Part shown: positions 25,297 through 35,182 of the stretch, in pieces
Numbering within the stretch: the first letter of the stretch is position 1
Layout of the letters: the number at the start of each line of letters is the position of its first letter
Assembly: GCA_017942165.1 (NCBI GenBank)
Contig: JAGKSB010000008.1
Coordinates: 1 to 64,000 of the forward strand
Length of the DNA: 64,000 nt
Source: Rhinopithecimicrobium faecis
GTDB lineage: Bacteria; Bacteroidota; Bacteroidia; Sphingobacteriales; Sphingobacteriaceae
Direction of reading: 5' to 3'
Position numbers and translations under genes: made by a program
Notes under the pieces: generated by a model
Databases searched by the model: none
What the model saw: the letters and a program-made list of their open reading frames with translations, nothing else
What the model was told of the DNA's origin: nothing

Positions 25297-26502
25297 CTAT
25301 ACTAAATTCGCTAATGCTTCTTTAATACGTCTTAGCGCTTCTGTTAATGTTTCATCTGATGCGGCATAGGAAAGACGGATGTAGTTGTCATTTCCAAATG
25401 AGTCGCCACCTACAGTAGCAACGTGACCTACATTTAATAAGTATAAAGCTAAATCTGAAGAGTTTTTAATTGTATTTCCAGCTTGGTCTTTCTTTCCGAA
25501 GAAAGAGGATATTTCTGGGAAGAAGTAGAAAGCACCTTCTGGCAAATTGGTCTTTACACCAGGGATTTCATTTAATAGATTATACACTAATTCGCGGCGA
25601 CGTGCAAAGGCTTTTTTCATTTCCAATACCGAAGCTAATCCTTGTTCATAGGCTACAATCCCTGCGCGCTGAGCAATGGAGCAAGTTCCTGAGGTTGTCT
25701 GCCCTTGAAGCTTGTCATTTGCTGCAGCAATTTCTTTATTGGCAGCGATATATCCCAATCTCCATCCCGTCATAGCGAAGGCTTTTGAGAAGCCATTTAC
25801 GATAATAACGCGTTCTTTTACGCTGTCAAATTGTGCAATAGATTCATGCTGATCTACGAAATTTATATGTTCATAAATCTCATCTGATAAGATATAGATT
25901 TGAGGGTATTTTTCGAATACTTTTACTAAAGCGGCTAACTCGTCTTTGCTGTATACAGAACCTGTAGGATTACAAGGAGAAGAAAACATAAATAACTTTG
26001 TTTTCGGGGTAATAGCAGCTTCTAATTGCGCAGGTGTAATCTTAAAGTTTGATTCAATATCGGTATTTATAAACACCGATTTACCTTCCGCTAACACGAC
26101 CATTTCGGAGTAAGATACCCAGTAAGGAGTAGGGATAATTACTTCGTCATCGGGGTTGATTAACGTTAAGATAACATTCGATAATGATTGTTTTGCTCCT
26201 GTTGAAACAACAATCTGCGAGATATCATAATCTAAATTATTCTCTGTCTTTAATTTGTTTACGATTGCTTGACGTAAGTCAGGGTATCCTGGTACGGGAG
26301 AATAACGTGTGAAGTTGTCATCCAACGCTTTTTTAGCAGCTTCCTTCACATGATCTGGCGTATTAAAGTCAGGTTCACCTACACTTAAGCTAATTACATT
26401 AATGCCTTTAGCGGCTAATTCACGGCCCAGCTTAGTCATTTTAAGTGTTGCCGATTCGGATAAATTATTTATCCTATCTGATAATATCGTTGTTGTACTC
26501 AT
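25297..26502 (-). CDS. PLP-dependent aminotransferase, aspartate-aminotransferase type (class I)
   Basis: 401 residues, full length for the AspC/PatA-like subgroup Ib. Motifs: VISLSVGEPDFNTPDHV (36-52), FSSPCNPTGSVYS, ILSDEIYEHINF, and the PLP lysine in VNGFSKAFAMTGWRLGYIA (Lys about 239). It transfers amino groups between aspartate or a related amino acid and 2-oxoglutarate. TATATTTG lies seven bases before the ATG. Confidence 0.93.
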   Translation of the reverse strand: MSTTTILSDRINNLSESATLKMTKLGRELAAKGINVISLSVGEPDFNTPDHVKEAAKKALDDNFTRYSPVPGYPDLRQAIVNKLKTENNLDYDISQIVVSTGAKQSLSNVILTLINPDDEVIIPTPYWVSYSEMVVLAEGKSVFINTDIESNFKITPAQLEAAITPKTKLFMFSSPCNPTGSVYSKDELAALVKVFEKYPQIYILSDEIYEHINFVDQHESIAQFDSVKERVIIVNGFSKAFAMTGWRLGYIAANKEIAAANDKLQGQTTSGTCSIAQRAGIVAYEQGLASVLEMKKAFARRRELVYNLLNEIPGVKTNLPEGAFYFFPEISSFFGKKDQAGNTIKNSSDLALYLLNVGHVATVGGDSFGNDNYIRLSYAASDETLTEALRRIKEALANLV

Positions 26503-26509
26503 GGTAAGA

Positions 26510-26517
26510 CAAATATA
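26510..26517 (-). promoter_or_regulatory. -7 box of the aminotransferase gene
   Basis: TATATTTG on the minus strand, seven bases from the ATG at 26502; a very short or absent 5' leader is predicted. The -33 element is unclear. Confidence 0.45.
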
Positions 26518-26696
26518 TTATATAAACTGCAATGCTTTAGTATAATTTTTGAAATAATTTAAAGCTTTCACTTAATTCATTGTATAGCTTATTAAAACGG
26601 TGCTATTTTATTGTTATTCTTATCGGAGTGGAGTGGGGGTAATCTTTTAATTTCGATTAATTGAAGGTGAACTGCTGAAATCTAAGCTAAAAAAAT

Positions 26697-26704
26697 TATC
26701 TTTG
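26697..26704 (+). promoter_or_regulatory. -7 box of lepA
   Basis: TATCTTTG, about 30 bases before the lepA ATG. The upstream box is weak. Confidence 0.5.
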
Positions 26705-26734
26705 CTGATTAAATAATGATTTTTAAAATCCTAT

Positions 26735-28525
26735 ATGAAGCACATTCGTAATTTCTGTATTATTGCCCACATTGATCACGGTAAAAGTACTTTAGCAGAT
26801 AGACTATTAGAGTATACTGATACGATTACCCAGCGTGAGGCACAGGCACAATTACTAGATAATATGGACTTGGAGCGTGAGCGTGGTATTACCATCAAGT
26901 CACACGCCATCCAAATGAATTATACCCAGGACGGACAAGAATATATCCTGAATTTAATTGATACGCCAGGACACGTAGATTTTTCGTACGAGGTATCCCG
27001 TTCTATTGCAGCTTGTGAAGGCGCCCTATTAATTGTTGATGCTTCACAAGGTATTCAAGCACAAACAATTTCCAATTTATATTTAGCCTTAGAGCATGAT
27101 TTAGAGATCATTCCTATTTTAAATAAAATGGATTTACCGGGTGCTATGCCTGAAGAGGTAAAAGATCAGATCATTGATTTGATTGGTGGCAAACGGGAAG
27201 ATATTATTCCTGCTTCAGGAAAAACAGGTTTGGGTATAGCGGATATATTAAAAGCCATTGTAGCTCGTGTACCTGCGCCAGTAGGCGATCCAAAAGCGCC
27301 GTTACAAGCGTTAATTTTTGATTCTGTATTCAACTCCTTCCGCGGGATTATGGCTTATTTCAAAGTCGAGAATGGGGAAATCCGTAAGGGGGATAAAGTT
27401 AAGTTTATCGCGACGGGTAAAGAGTATTTTGCCGATGAAATTGGTACGTTAAAATTAAATCAAGTTCCCAAGAATGTGATTTCTACGGGAGATGTTGGAT
27501 ATATAATCTCGGGTATCAAGGAAGCGCGTGAAGTAAAAGTAGGGGATACCATTACCCATAAAGAACGCCCTAGTTTAGATGCTATTCAGGGTTTCGAAGA
27601 GGTAAAGCCGATGGTATTTGCGGGTATCTACCCCGTAGATACGGAAGACTATGAGGAATTGCGCGAGTCGATGCACCGTTTACAATTAAACGATGCTTCG
27701 CTGGTATTCGAACCGGAGTCTTCTGCAGCTTTAGGATTTGGTTTCCGTTGTGGATTCTTAGGGATGCTACATATGGAGATTATCCAAGAGCGCTTGGAGC
27801 GGGAGTTTAATATGACCGTAATTACGACGGTACCCAACGTATCTTATCGTGCATTCTTAACGAAGGACGAGGAAGAGATTGTAGTACATAATCCTTCAGA
27901 CCTTCCTGATCCAAGTAAATTAAGTTTTGTTGAAGAGCCTTTTATTAAGGCCAATATTATTACAAAATCTGAATTTGTAGGCCCTGTAATGTCGTTATGT
28001 ATTCAGAAACGTGGCGTTATTATCAATCAAAATTACCTGACTTCAGACCGTGTAGAGATGGTGTTTGAGATGCCTATGGGAGAGATTGTATTTGACTTCT
28101 ACGATAAATTAAAAACAATCTCTAAAGGATATGCTTCTTTTGACTATTCACAAATAGGCTTTAGACAGTCCGATTTAGTGAAATTAGATATCCGCTTGAA
28201 TGCGGAACCTGTAGATGCGTTGTCGTGTTTGATACACCGCTCCAACTCCTATGATTTTGGAAAGAAAATCTGTGAGAAATTAAAGGAGTTATTGCCACGT
28301 CAGCAGTTTGAAATTGCGATTCAAGCATCGATAGGTGCGAAGATTATCGCTCGAGAAAATGTGCGTGCTCTTCGGAAAGATGTAACGGCAAAATGTTATG
28401 GTGGGGATATCTCGCGTAAACGTAAACTACTAGAAAAACAGAAAAAAGGTAAAAAACGTATGCGCCAAGTGGGGAATGTGGAAATTCCGCAATCTGCATT
28501 TATGGCCGTTTTAAAACTTGACTAA
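26735..28525 (+). CDS. lepA: Elongation factor 4 (LepA)
   Basis: 596 residues, full length. A translation GTPase that back-translocates or remodels stalled ribosomes. G motifs: AHIDHGKST (10-18), DTPGH, NKMD, and the switch I region RERGITIKS. The LepA-specific C-terminal domain ([24 protein letters not shown]) is intact. Single-gene unit with its own terminator. Confidence 0.97.
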   Translation: MKHIRNFCIIAHIDHGKSTLADRLLEYTDTITQREAQAQLLDNMDLERERGITIKSHAIQMNYTQDGQEYILNLIDTPGHVDFSYEVSRSIAACEGALLIVDASQGIQAQTISNLYLALEHDLEIIPILNKMDLPGAMPEEVKDQIIDLIGGKREDIIPASGKTGLGIADILKAIVARVPAPVGDPKAPLQALIFDSVFNSFRGIMAYFKVENGEIRKGDKVKFIATGKEYFADEIGTLKLNQVPKNVISTGDVGYIISGIKEAREVKVGDTITHKERPSLDAIQGFEEVKPMVFAGIYPVDTEDYEELRESMHRLQLNDASLVFEPESSAALGFGFRCGFLGMLHMEIIQERLEREFNMTVITTVPNVSYRAFLTKDEEEIVVHNPSDLPDPSKLSFVEEPFIKANIITKSEFVGPVMSLCIQKRGVIINQNYLTSDRVEMVFEMPMGEIVFDFYDKLKTISKGYASFDYSQIGFRQSDLVKLDIRLNAEPVDALSCLIHRSNSYDFGKKICEKLKELLPRQQFEIAIQASIGAKIIARENVRALRKDVTAKCYGGDISRKRKLLEKQKKGKKRMRQVGNVEIPQSAFMAVLKLD

Positions 28526-28530
28526 CTAGG

Positions 28531-28567
28531 AAATGCCTTTTTCAGTAATCGCTGGAAAAGGCATTTT
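28531..28567 (+). terminator. Terminator of lepA
   Basis: A 15-base stem AAATGCCTTTTTCAG with CTGGAAAAGGCATTT and a six-base loop, then T-rich. Confidence 0.85.
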
Positions 28568-28618
28568 TATGTAGCTTAATAATCAACCTTCATATTTATA
28601 AAAGACTTCCCAAAAATC

Positions 28619-29503
28619 ATGAATCTATTAGACGGTAAATTAGTATCAGCAAAAATTAAAGAAGATATCGCCAGAGACGCCGCAGCATTTACTGCTGAAG
28701 CGGGACGTAGACCTCATTTAGTAGCGATCTTAGTTGGAAACGATGGTGGGTCGGAAACCTACGTAGCTTCCAAGATGCGTAACTGTGAATTAGTAGGCTT
28801 TGAGTCCACGAATATCCGTTATGATGTAACTATTACGGAAGCAGAACTAATTGCTAAAATTCAAGAAATTAATGCTGATGCAGCTATTGATGGGTTAATT
28901 GTACAATTGCCCCTGCCGAAACATATCGATCCTGATAAGGTGACCGAAGCAATCGACTACCGCAAGGATGTCGATGGATTTCACCCGATAAACTTAGGAC
29001 GCATGCAGCGTAATTTACCCTGCTTTATTCCAGCTACGCCCTATGGAATTATGCTTATGTTAGCTCATTATAATATTGAAACTGCAGGTAAGCATGCTGT
29101 CGTAGTAGGACGCTCGAATATCGTCGGCTCCCCAATGAGCATTCTCCTAGCCCGTAACTCCAATCCTGGAAACTGCACGGTAACGTTAACGCATTCCCGT
29201 ACGGCTAATTTGAAAGAAGAGATCTTGCGCGCAGATATCGTTGTTGCAGCTATAGGTAAGAAAAATTTCGTTACAGCAGATATGATTAAAGAGGGTGCTG
29301 TGATTATTGATGTCGGTATTAATAGAGAAACTTCTGAAACGACGAAATCAGGCTTTAAATTATATGGAGATGTAGATTTTGATGCTGTAGCACCGAAAGC
29401 ATCTTGGATCACTCCAGTACCTGGTGGTGTAGGGCTTATGACGATTGTAGGTCTTTTGAAAAATACGTTGGAGGCCGCTCGTGGAACTATTTACGCTAAA
29501 TAA
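28619..29503 (+). CDS. folD: Methylenetetrahydrofolate dehydrogenase/cyclohydrolase FolD
   Basis: 294 residues, full length. It interconverts methylene-, methenyl- and formyl-THF in one-carbon metabolism. Visible: [14 protein letters not shown] (catalytic Lys in the Y-x-x-x-K motif), [27 protein letters not shown] and [14 protein letters not shown] (NADP loop). The C-terminal signature reads [11 protein letters not shown], with Leu where most FolDs have Pro (PGGVGPMT). Confidence 0.96.
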   Translation: MNLLDGKLVSAKIKEDIARDAAAFTAEAGRRPHLVAILVGNDGGSETYVASKMRNCELVGFESTNIRYDVTITEAELIAKIQEINADAAIDGLIVQLPLPKHIDPDKVTEAIDYRKDVDGFHPINLGRMQRNLPCFIPATPYGIMLMLAHYNIETAGKHAVVVGRSNIVGSPMSILLARNSNPGNCTVTLTHSRTANLKEEILRADIVVAAIGKKNFVTADMIKEGAVIIDVGINRETSETTKSGFKLYGDVDFDAVAPKASWITPVPGGVGLMTIVGLLKNTLEAARGTIYAK

Positions 29504-29583
29504 TTGCTGGAAAAATAACCGCATAAATTTTGGCACATAAGTTGTATTATTCAGTTAATATTAACCACTTAATACAATAAAAC

Positions 29584-30138
29584 ATGAAAAAATTAGCCTT
29601 CTTAGCATTATTTGCTGGTGCATTAACAATCACTTCTTGTGATAACAGTGCAAATTCTAACACAACAAATGCTACTGATACAACTACAGCAGGTGAACAT
29701 TTAGATCACGCAATAAACGAAGTTAAAGATTCAGCATCTGAAGCTGAAGCAAAAGTTAACCAAGCACAGAAAGATTTAGATGACGCTATTGCGCGTGGTG
29801 ATAAAGAAGCTGAAACTAAAGCGCGTAAAGCGTTAGATGAAGCAAAAGTACTTTGGGAAAAAACGAAAGATAAAGCCGTAGAGGTGGGTAAAGACGTTAA
29901 GGAAGGTGTTAATAACGCCGTTTCTGATGTTAAAGATGCTGGTGAAAAAGCAGGCGATAAAGCAAAATCTATCGGTGGTAAAGCTGTCGAAGGTGTTAAA
30001 GATGCAGCTAATGCAACAGCGCATGGTGTAGAGAAAGCTGCTAATGCTACTGCTAAGGGCGTATCGAAAGCCGCTAATGCGACATCTGACGCTACTAAAA
30101 ATGCAGCACAAGACGTGAAAGAAGCTTTCAAAAAATAA
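29584..30138 (+). CDS. Lipoprotein with LEA/apolipoprotein-like amphipathic helical repeats
   Basis: 184 residues. The signal peptide ends in ALTITSC, a lipobox with Cys19. A Thr/Asn-rich linker is followed by a long Ala/Lys/Glu/Asp helix containing near-repeats of the type DAANATAHGVEKAANAT, TAKGVSKAANAT and SDATKNAAQDVKEA. The pattern is like LEA or YtxH-type stress proteins that coat membranes or fold under water stress. Its own hairpin terminator follows. Function inferred from composition only. Confidence 0.7.
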   Translation: MKKLAFLALFAGALTITSCDNSANSNTTNATDTTTAGEHLDHAINEVKDSASEAEAKVNQAQKDLDDAIARGDKEAETKARKALDEAKVLWEKTKDKAVEVGKDVKEGVNNAVSDVKDAGEKAGDKAKSIGGKAVEGVKDAANATAHGVEKAANATAKGVSKAANATSDATKNAAQDVKEAFKK

Positions 30139-30184
30139 TGTATATTCAACGAATACCTGTATTTAAAGTCTACATGTATTCAAT

Positions 30185-30220
30185 AAAAAAACCGTATCAT
30201 ATTTGATACGGTTTTTTTTA
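30185..30220. terminator. Bidirectional terminator
   Basis: ACCGTATCA/TGATACGGT stem (30191-30199 with 30204-30212), four-base loop, A6 before and T8 after. It serves the helical lipoprotein and the convergent permease. Confidence 0.9.
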
Positions 30221-30232
30221 TGTGGACTACTG

Positions 30233-31717
30233 CTAGTCTTTCAACGTTCCAGCGGCATATTCTTTACGGATTTTAGAATGCTTCTTACCATATAGATAGT
30301 AGACTACGACGCCTATAGCCATCCATATTGCTAAGCGCTCCCAGCTTTCAATCGGTAGGGAAGCCATCATCAGCACACAGACCAAAATACCTAAGATCGG
30401 CACTAAAGGGACAAATGGCGTCTTGAATGGACGCTCTAAGTTTGGCTCCGTCTTACGGAGTACCAAAATCCCAATACATACCAGGGTAAAGGCAAATAAC
30501 GTTCCTATACTCACCATATGTCCTAAATCTGAAACAGGCACAAAACCCGCAAAAATGCTTACGAAAACCATGAATATAAGATTTGTCTTCCATGGAGTCT
30601 GACGCTTAGAAAGATCTGAAAATAAAGCCGGCAATAAACCATCTTTACTCATCGAATAGAATACCCGTGATTGTCCTAAAAGCATCACTAGAATTACCGA
30701 TGTATATCCACAGATAATGGTCACTATTAAGGACGTATTAAGGAAGGTGTACCCCGTCTTCGCAAAGGCTGTAGCAACAGGTTTAGCATCGCCTTGGAAT
30801 TCCGTGTAGTGCGCTAAGCCGGTTAACACGTAGGCAAATAGTACATATAATATGGTACATATAACCAAGGAGCCAATAATCCCGATAGGCATACCTTTTT
30901 TCGGGTCTTTCGCTTCTTGGGCTGCTGTACTTACGGCATCAAATCCAATAAATGCGAAGAATACGACCCCTGCAGCACGTAGAATACCTGAGAATCCATA
31001 ATGTCCAAAATCATCTGATCCGAAAAAATCTGTCCAGGAGAGAAGTCCTGATTTCACCAAGCTTTCGCCTTGATTTTCTGGAATAAATGGAGTATGGTTT
31101 GCTGGATTAATGTGGCTCCATCCTAAAGCAATAAATATTAATACAACACCTACTTTTAGGACTACTAATATATTGTTCACTAATGCAGACTCCTGTGTAC
31201 CACGCATTAATAGTAGGGAGATAACACAAACAATAAAGATTGCTGGAATATTGATAATTCCACCTTCCCAAGGGCCATTTAAGAGTTCTGTGGGTAGGTT
31301 TATGCCCATCGTGAGGAGAAGTTGATTGACGTACTGAGACCAGCTGACGGCCACTGTAGCCGAGGCTAAAGCATATTCTAAGACTAAGTCCCAGCCGATA
31401 ATCCACGCCATGAACTCACCCATGGTAGCGTAAGAATAGGTGTATGCGGAGCCTGCCACAGGAATCATAGAGGCAAATTCTGCATAACATAAGCCTGCAA
31501 ATCCACAGCCTATAGCGGCAATTATAAAGGATAAGACGACAGCAGGACCGGCATGATCTGCGGCTGCAATTCCTGTTAAGGAAAATAAGCCCGCCCCAAC
31601 AATTGCGCCCACACCTAGCGCAACTAAGCCTGTGCTAGAGAGTGTACGCTTTAATGTGCCATGGCCACTTTTCTCGGCTTCGGCGACTAAATGAGGTATA
31701 GATTTCTTAAATAACAT
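30233..31717 (-). CDS. APC-superfamily amino acid permease
   Basis: 494 residues with about 12 hydrophobic segments. VGAIVGAGLFSLTGIAA (around 37-53) is the substrate-binding helix 1 of the APC family; FFAFIGFDAVSTAAQEAKDPKKGMP (helix 6) and the C-terminal FKTPFVPLVPILGILVC match the cationic amino acid transporter (CAT/YfnA-like) branch. An inner-membrane proton-coupled importer is likely; substrate not certain. Confidence 0.92.
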   Translation of the reverse strand: MLFKKSIPHLVAEAEKSGHGTLKRTLSSTGLVALGVGAIVGAGLFSLTGIAAADHAGPAVVLSFIIAAIGCGFAGLCYAEFASMIPVAGSAYTYSYATMGEFMAWIIGWDLVLEYALASATVAVSWSQYVNQLLLTMGINLPTELLNGPWEGGIINIPAIFIVCVISLLLMRGTQESALVNNILVVLKVGVVLIFIALGWSHINPANHTPFIPENQGESLVKSGLLSWTDFFGSDDFGHYGFSGILRAAGVVFFAFIGFDAVSTAAQEAKDPKKGMPIGIIGSLVICTILYVLFAYVLTGLAHYTEFQGDAKPVATAFAKTGYTFLNTSLIVTIICGYTSVILVMLLGQSRVFYSMSKDGLLPALFSDLSKRQTPWKTNLIFMVFVSIFAGFVPVSDLGHMVSIGTLFAFTLVCIGILVLRKTEPNLERPFKTPFVPLVPILGILVCVLMMASLPIESWERLAIWMAIGVVVYYLYGKKHSKIRKEYAAGTLKD

Positions 31718-31818
31718 TGATTTTTGGGTTAATTTTTTTGGTTTGATAAACTAAACCTACGTATTTTTTTAAAATCTCACCAATTTTTTTTAATTATTCC
31801 TTAATAAAGATTCATAAA

Positions 31819-31849
31819 AAAAGCTGTTCCCATGATGGAAACAGCTTTT
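31819..31849 (-). terminator. Terminator of the carboxypeptidase-regulatory-like gene
   Basis: AAAAGCTGTTCC pairs with GGAAACAGCTTTT (one mismatch) around CATGAT; seven T follow on the minus strand. Confidence 0.82.
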
Positions 31850-31868
31850 AAATAACTAGTTCTCAATG

Positions 31869-32570
31869 TTATTTATTATGTTTGAATAATTTATACTTAT
31901 CGTTGATATAAATCTGAAGCTGCGAATCTGTTGCTGTCTGTATAAAACTTAAAGAAGGTCTATACTTTTGACGGAAAAGTAATATTTCTTCCGTTGAAAG
32001 GGGAGTCACCGAGCGGATAAGCTCATTGCTGAATCGTAAATCTATGGCGCGAATATCTTTCTCCTTACGGAGCACATCAATATTCTTTCGTGCCAACTTA
32101 CCTTCGTTTCCAAAAAGCCTGGAGGGCGATACATAGATTCTAGGTTTATAATTGGATCCCGTAAAATATTTTCCTTGAATCTCAGCGCGCATAATTTCTG
32201 CTTGCAGCCTGCTGTCACTAAGTCTAGCAACCATGACTTCATCTAAGATAATGGAGTTGTTGCTCGGCTGAAGATAAATCCTATTTACCCCCAAATCATG
32301 GACATAGATCGTATCGGCATAATAGCCATTTACTTCAATGGCAAGCTTATCATATAAATTCGTTGCTAACGAGAATCTCCCCTCGGCATCGGTAACGACT
32401 GCTGCCATCGTTGAAAGGTTCTTGATATGTGCATTTTCAATAAGCTTGCTGTTATCAAGCTGCATAACAATGCCTTTCAAAGTTTTTTGTTGTGCAGTAG
32501 CGTTGGTCAATTGGCAATTAACCAGTAGGCAAAGGAAGGGGATCCAGCAATTATTTTTTATGAAATGCAT
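31869..32570 (-). CDS. Exported carboxypeptidase-regulatory-like domain protein
   Basis: 233 residues. A signal peptide (FLCLLVNCQLTNATAQQ) precedes a CarboxypepD_reg-like beta-sandwich (TLKGIVMQLDNSKLIENAHIKNLSTMAAVVTDAEGRFSL, residues about 30-70) of the kind that begins TonB-dependent receptors. The rest is polar with no barrel, so it is a stand-alone periplasmic or surface protein. The stop is followed by its terminator. Confidence 0.75.
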   Translation of the reverse strand: MHFIKNNCWIPFLCLLVNCQLTNATAQQKTLKGIVMQLDNSKLIENAHIKNLSTMAAVVTDAEGRFSLATNLYDKLAIEVNGYYADTIYVHDLGVNRIYLQPSNNSIILDEVMVARLSDSRLQAEIMRAEIQGKYFTGSNYKPRIYVSPSRLFGNEGKLARKNIDVLRKEKDIRAIDLRFSNELIRSVTPLSTEEILLFRQKYRPSLSFIQTATDSQLQIYINDKYKLFKHNK

Positions 32571-32612
32571 ATAACTATTCGTTCGTGAATTCTATGATAA
32601 ATGTCCGTATTA

Positions 32613-34589
32613 TTATTTCTTAATCCAAATATTATTAGCAGGATTAATATCTGGGAACACATGGTCGGGATCTAAGGTTACAGCGGAAAGTTCTTCCGTC
32701 GTGGCAAGCTTAAATTTCCAGCTGCGTGCACGCTGCCAAATTTCTACGGGTAATTTTACGCGGTGTTTCTTACCTGAAAGGGTCGTTGCTTCCACAGTTA
32801 CGGGCATGGGTAGACGCTGCAGATTTTCAATTTCTATGACCGCACCTTGCTGTGGATTATTGTCTATATAACTTACTTGGGAGATCGCTTGATCTAAACT
32901 CCAGTTGTTTAAAAACCAACCTCTCCAGAACCAAGATAAATCTTCACCGGTACCATTCTCAATGGATCTAAAGAAATCTGTAGGGCTCGGGTGCTTGTAG
33001 GCCCAGTCCGCAATATACTGGCGAAAAGCTTCATCAAAGCGCTCCTTACCGATAATTTCATCCCTTAAAAGTTTTAAACCATAGGCGGGCTTATAGTAGA
33101 CTAGGGCTCCGATATGGCGCTCCTGCATACTTTGTGGGGTCGACATAATAGGCTCCAGTTTTGGGTTAAATAATGACCCTGCCATGTTATTCTGGTCCCC
33201 TATAGGTCTATGATATTCTCCCTTATTAAAGGCTTCTGTAGAGATTTCATTTATAAAGGAGTTGAAGCCTTCATCCATCCATCCATGAACACGTTCATTG
33301 GATCCTACAATCATGGGAAACCAGTTGTGTCCAAATTCATGGTCTGTTACGCCCCAGAGCCCCGCAGCTTTGGCAGTACTTCCACAAAAGGAAATTCCCG
33401 GGTATTCCATACCTCCAACATTTGAGGCTACATTGACAGCTGCAGGATAGGGATATTCAAACCATTTTTCGGAATAATGTTCAATCGAAGCCTTGGTGTA
33501 TTCTGTAGAGCGTTCCCAGGCGTTATTGCCATATACTTCAGCCGGATAGGCCGAGAGCGCTAGCGCAGTAGCGCCTGAAGGAAGGGCGATCTTTGCTCCA
33601 TCAAGTACAAAGGCTTTTGAAGATGCCCAAGCGATATCACGGGAGTTTTTTAAAGCATATTTCCAGGTTAGCGTTTTTTTGGAAGGGCGCGATTGTGCTG
33701 CTGCAACTTCCTTTGGTGCGCGTATAAGTACGGTCGTATCAGACTGCTGCGCTTGAAGATAGCGATTATATTGCTGATCGGTAAACACCTCTTTTGGGTT
33801 TAAAAGCGCTGCGCCCATCACGACAAGATGGTTTGCTGGCGCGGTAATCTCCACCTGATAATCGCCGTAGTCTAAGTAGAATTCCCCCGGACCAGTGTAG
33901 GGCAGTGTATTCCATCCACGGATATCATCATATACTGCCATACGTGGAAACCATTGTGCGATGGAATAAATAGGGCCATTTTCAGTTTTCAGAATCCCTG
34001 TACGGTCAGCACCATAGGTCGGTATGCTGTAGTTATAAGCTATGTTTAGCACCAATGTACCCCCTTTTGGAGATAGCGGCTTCGCAAGTTTTACCTTCAT
34101 GCGTGTATCATTAATCTGATAGTTCGCAGCAGCACCATGCTCATCGGCAACACGCTGAATAGAATAGCCACCATCAAATTCTGATTTTGCGTCCCCATAG
34201 CGGCTTGCCGTTAGCGGCGTCGCTTGCTGCCCACGGGAGTCCTTCTTAAATAGATTTTGATCTAACTGAATCCATACATAATCTAAAGCATCGGGACTAT
34301 TATTAATATATTCTATGCGTACAGTACCGTCAATCTGATTGGTTTGGTCGTTCAGACTAGCTTTGATTTGGTAGTTTGCTCGATTTTGCCAATACTGCTC
34401 CCCCGGTTTCCCTGATGCGGTGCGATAGACAGAGGCCGTGCTGGTGTAAAACTGCGGGCTAAAAGCTTCCGTGTAGTTGTAAATAGAATTATGAGTTGCT
34501 TTAATAGAATTCTCCTGAGCCTGAAGGGGGCTTAAATTGGCTATTAATAGCAGCGATAGCGCCGTGAGAAGGTAAGGTTTTCTGATCAT
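32613..34589 (-). CDS. M1-family zinc metallopeptidase
   Basis: 658 residues with a signal peptide (LLTALSLLLIANLSPLQAQ). The gluzincin motif HEFGHNWFP, followed by DEGFNSFINE with the third zinc ligand, is intact. GGMEYPGISF is the M1 exopeptidase-type GxMEN-like segment, but reads GGMEYPG as in the M1-like branch of Bacteroidetes. Likely a periplasmic or surface aminopeptidase. It is 25 bases upstream of the ArsC-like gene end on the same strand. Confidence 0.9.
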   Translation of the reverse strand: MIRKPYLLTALSLLLIANLSPLQAQENSIKATHNSIYNYTEAFSPQFYTSTASVYRTASGKPGEQYWQNRANYQIKASLNDQTNQIDGTVRIEYINNSPDALDYVWIQLDQNLFKKDSRGQQATPLTASRYGDAKSEFDGGYSIQRVADEHGAAANYQINDTRMKVKLAKPLSPKGGTLVLNIAYNYSIPTYGADRTGILKTENGPIYSIAQWFPRMAVYDDIRGWNTLPYTGPGEFYLDYGDYQVEITAPANHLVVMGAALLNPKEVFTDQQYNRYLQAQQSDTTVLIRAPKEVAAAQSRPSKKTLTWKYALKNSRDIAWASSKAFVLDGAKIALPSGATALALSAYPAEVYGNNAWERSTEYTKASIEHYSEKWFEYPYPAAVNVASNVGGMEYPGISFCGSTAKAAGLWGVTDHEFGHNWFPMIVGSNERVHGWMDEGFNSFINEISTEAFNKGEYHRPIGDQNNMAGSLFNPKLEPIMSTPQSMQERHIGALVYYKPAYGLKLLRDEIIGKERFDEAFRQYIADWAYKHPSPTDFFRSIENGTGEDLSWFWRGWFLNNWSLDQAISQVSYIDNNPQQGAVIEIENLQRLPMPVTVEATTLSGKKHRVKLPVEIWQRARSWKFKLATTEELSAVTLDPDHVFPDINPANNIWIKK

Positions 34590-34613
34590 TATTAATTAGG
34601 TTAGCATTGGACG

Positions 34614-34961
34614 TTATTTAATTAATTTGGCATATTCCTCTTCCTGAAACCCCAGCAATAGGTGCCCTTCGAATGCTAAAACAGGCCTTTTTATCATACT
34701 TGTATTTTCTGAGAGTATGCTTAGGGCGGCCGCTTCATGGGTGATGCTGCTTTGCACAGCAGGATCAATTTTTTTCCAGGTAGTACCTTTTTTATTAATT
34801 AATCTTTCCCAGCCCACTTGATCGGCCCAGCTCTTTAATTGCGCGATAGGGGCACCTTCTTTTTTAAAATCATGAAAGGTGAATTCCAAGTGATTATCCG
34901 TTAAAAATACGAGTGCTTTCTTTACTGTGTTACAGTTTTTGATTCCAAAAATATGTATCAT
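34614..34961 (-). CDS. ArsC/Spx-family thioredoxin-fold protein (YffB-like)
   Basis: 115 residues. FGIKNCNTVKKAL holds the single conserved Cys10 of the family; LKSWADQVGWERLINKKGTTWKK and IKRPVLAFEG are typical. Members called arsenate reductase often have other roles (YffB, Spx); there is no arsenic gene nearby, so real arsenate reduction is doubtful. Upstream of the M1 peptidase on the same strand, 24 bases apart. Confidence 0.85.
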   Translation of the reverse strand: MIHIFGIKNCNTVKKALVFLTDNHLEFTFHDFKKEGAPIAQLKSWADQVGWERLINKKGTTWKKIDPAVQSSITHEAAALSILSENTSMIKRPVLAFEGHLLLGFQEEEYAKLIK

Positions 34962-35110
34962 GAATGTTTAAATTTGACCTTACTCAAAGATGTTAAAAAT
35001 TTATTGTACTTGGTAATGAAAGCGCTTCTTTATTCAATAATGCCAAAATTCTTAATTACAGAGTTTGTAAAAAAATGATAGGTTGTGTATTTATTACACT
35101 ATGATTGTTG

Positions 35111-35140
35111 TTTGATTTCTGAAATAATTTTCTAACTTTA
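35111..35140 (+). promoter_or_regulatory. Promoter of the class II aldolase gene
   Basis: TTTG (35111-35114), 18 bases, TAACTTTA (35133-35140), one mismatch to the -7 consensus. It leaves a leader of about 38 bases. Confidence 0.5.
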
Positions 35141-35182
35141 TAACGATAATTATAAAAATAATAACCCAACAATATATATCAT

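Noticed and set aside
29706..30149. A 147-codon minus-strand frame opposite the helical lipoprotein
   Set aside because: It arises from the repetitive Ala/Lys codons of the real gene; its composition is a mirror of the repeats.
34614..34961. Arsenate resistance locus
   Set aside because: The ArsC-like protein stands next to a peptidase, without arsR, arsB or other arsenic genes, and is of the YffB/Spx kind.
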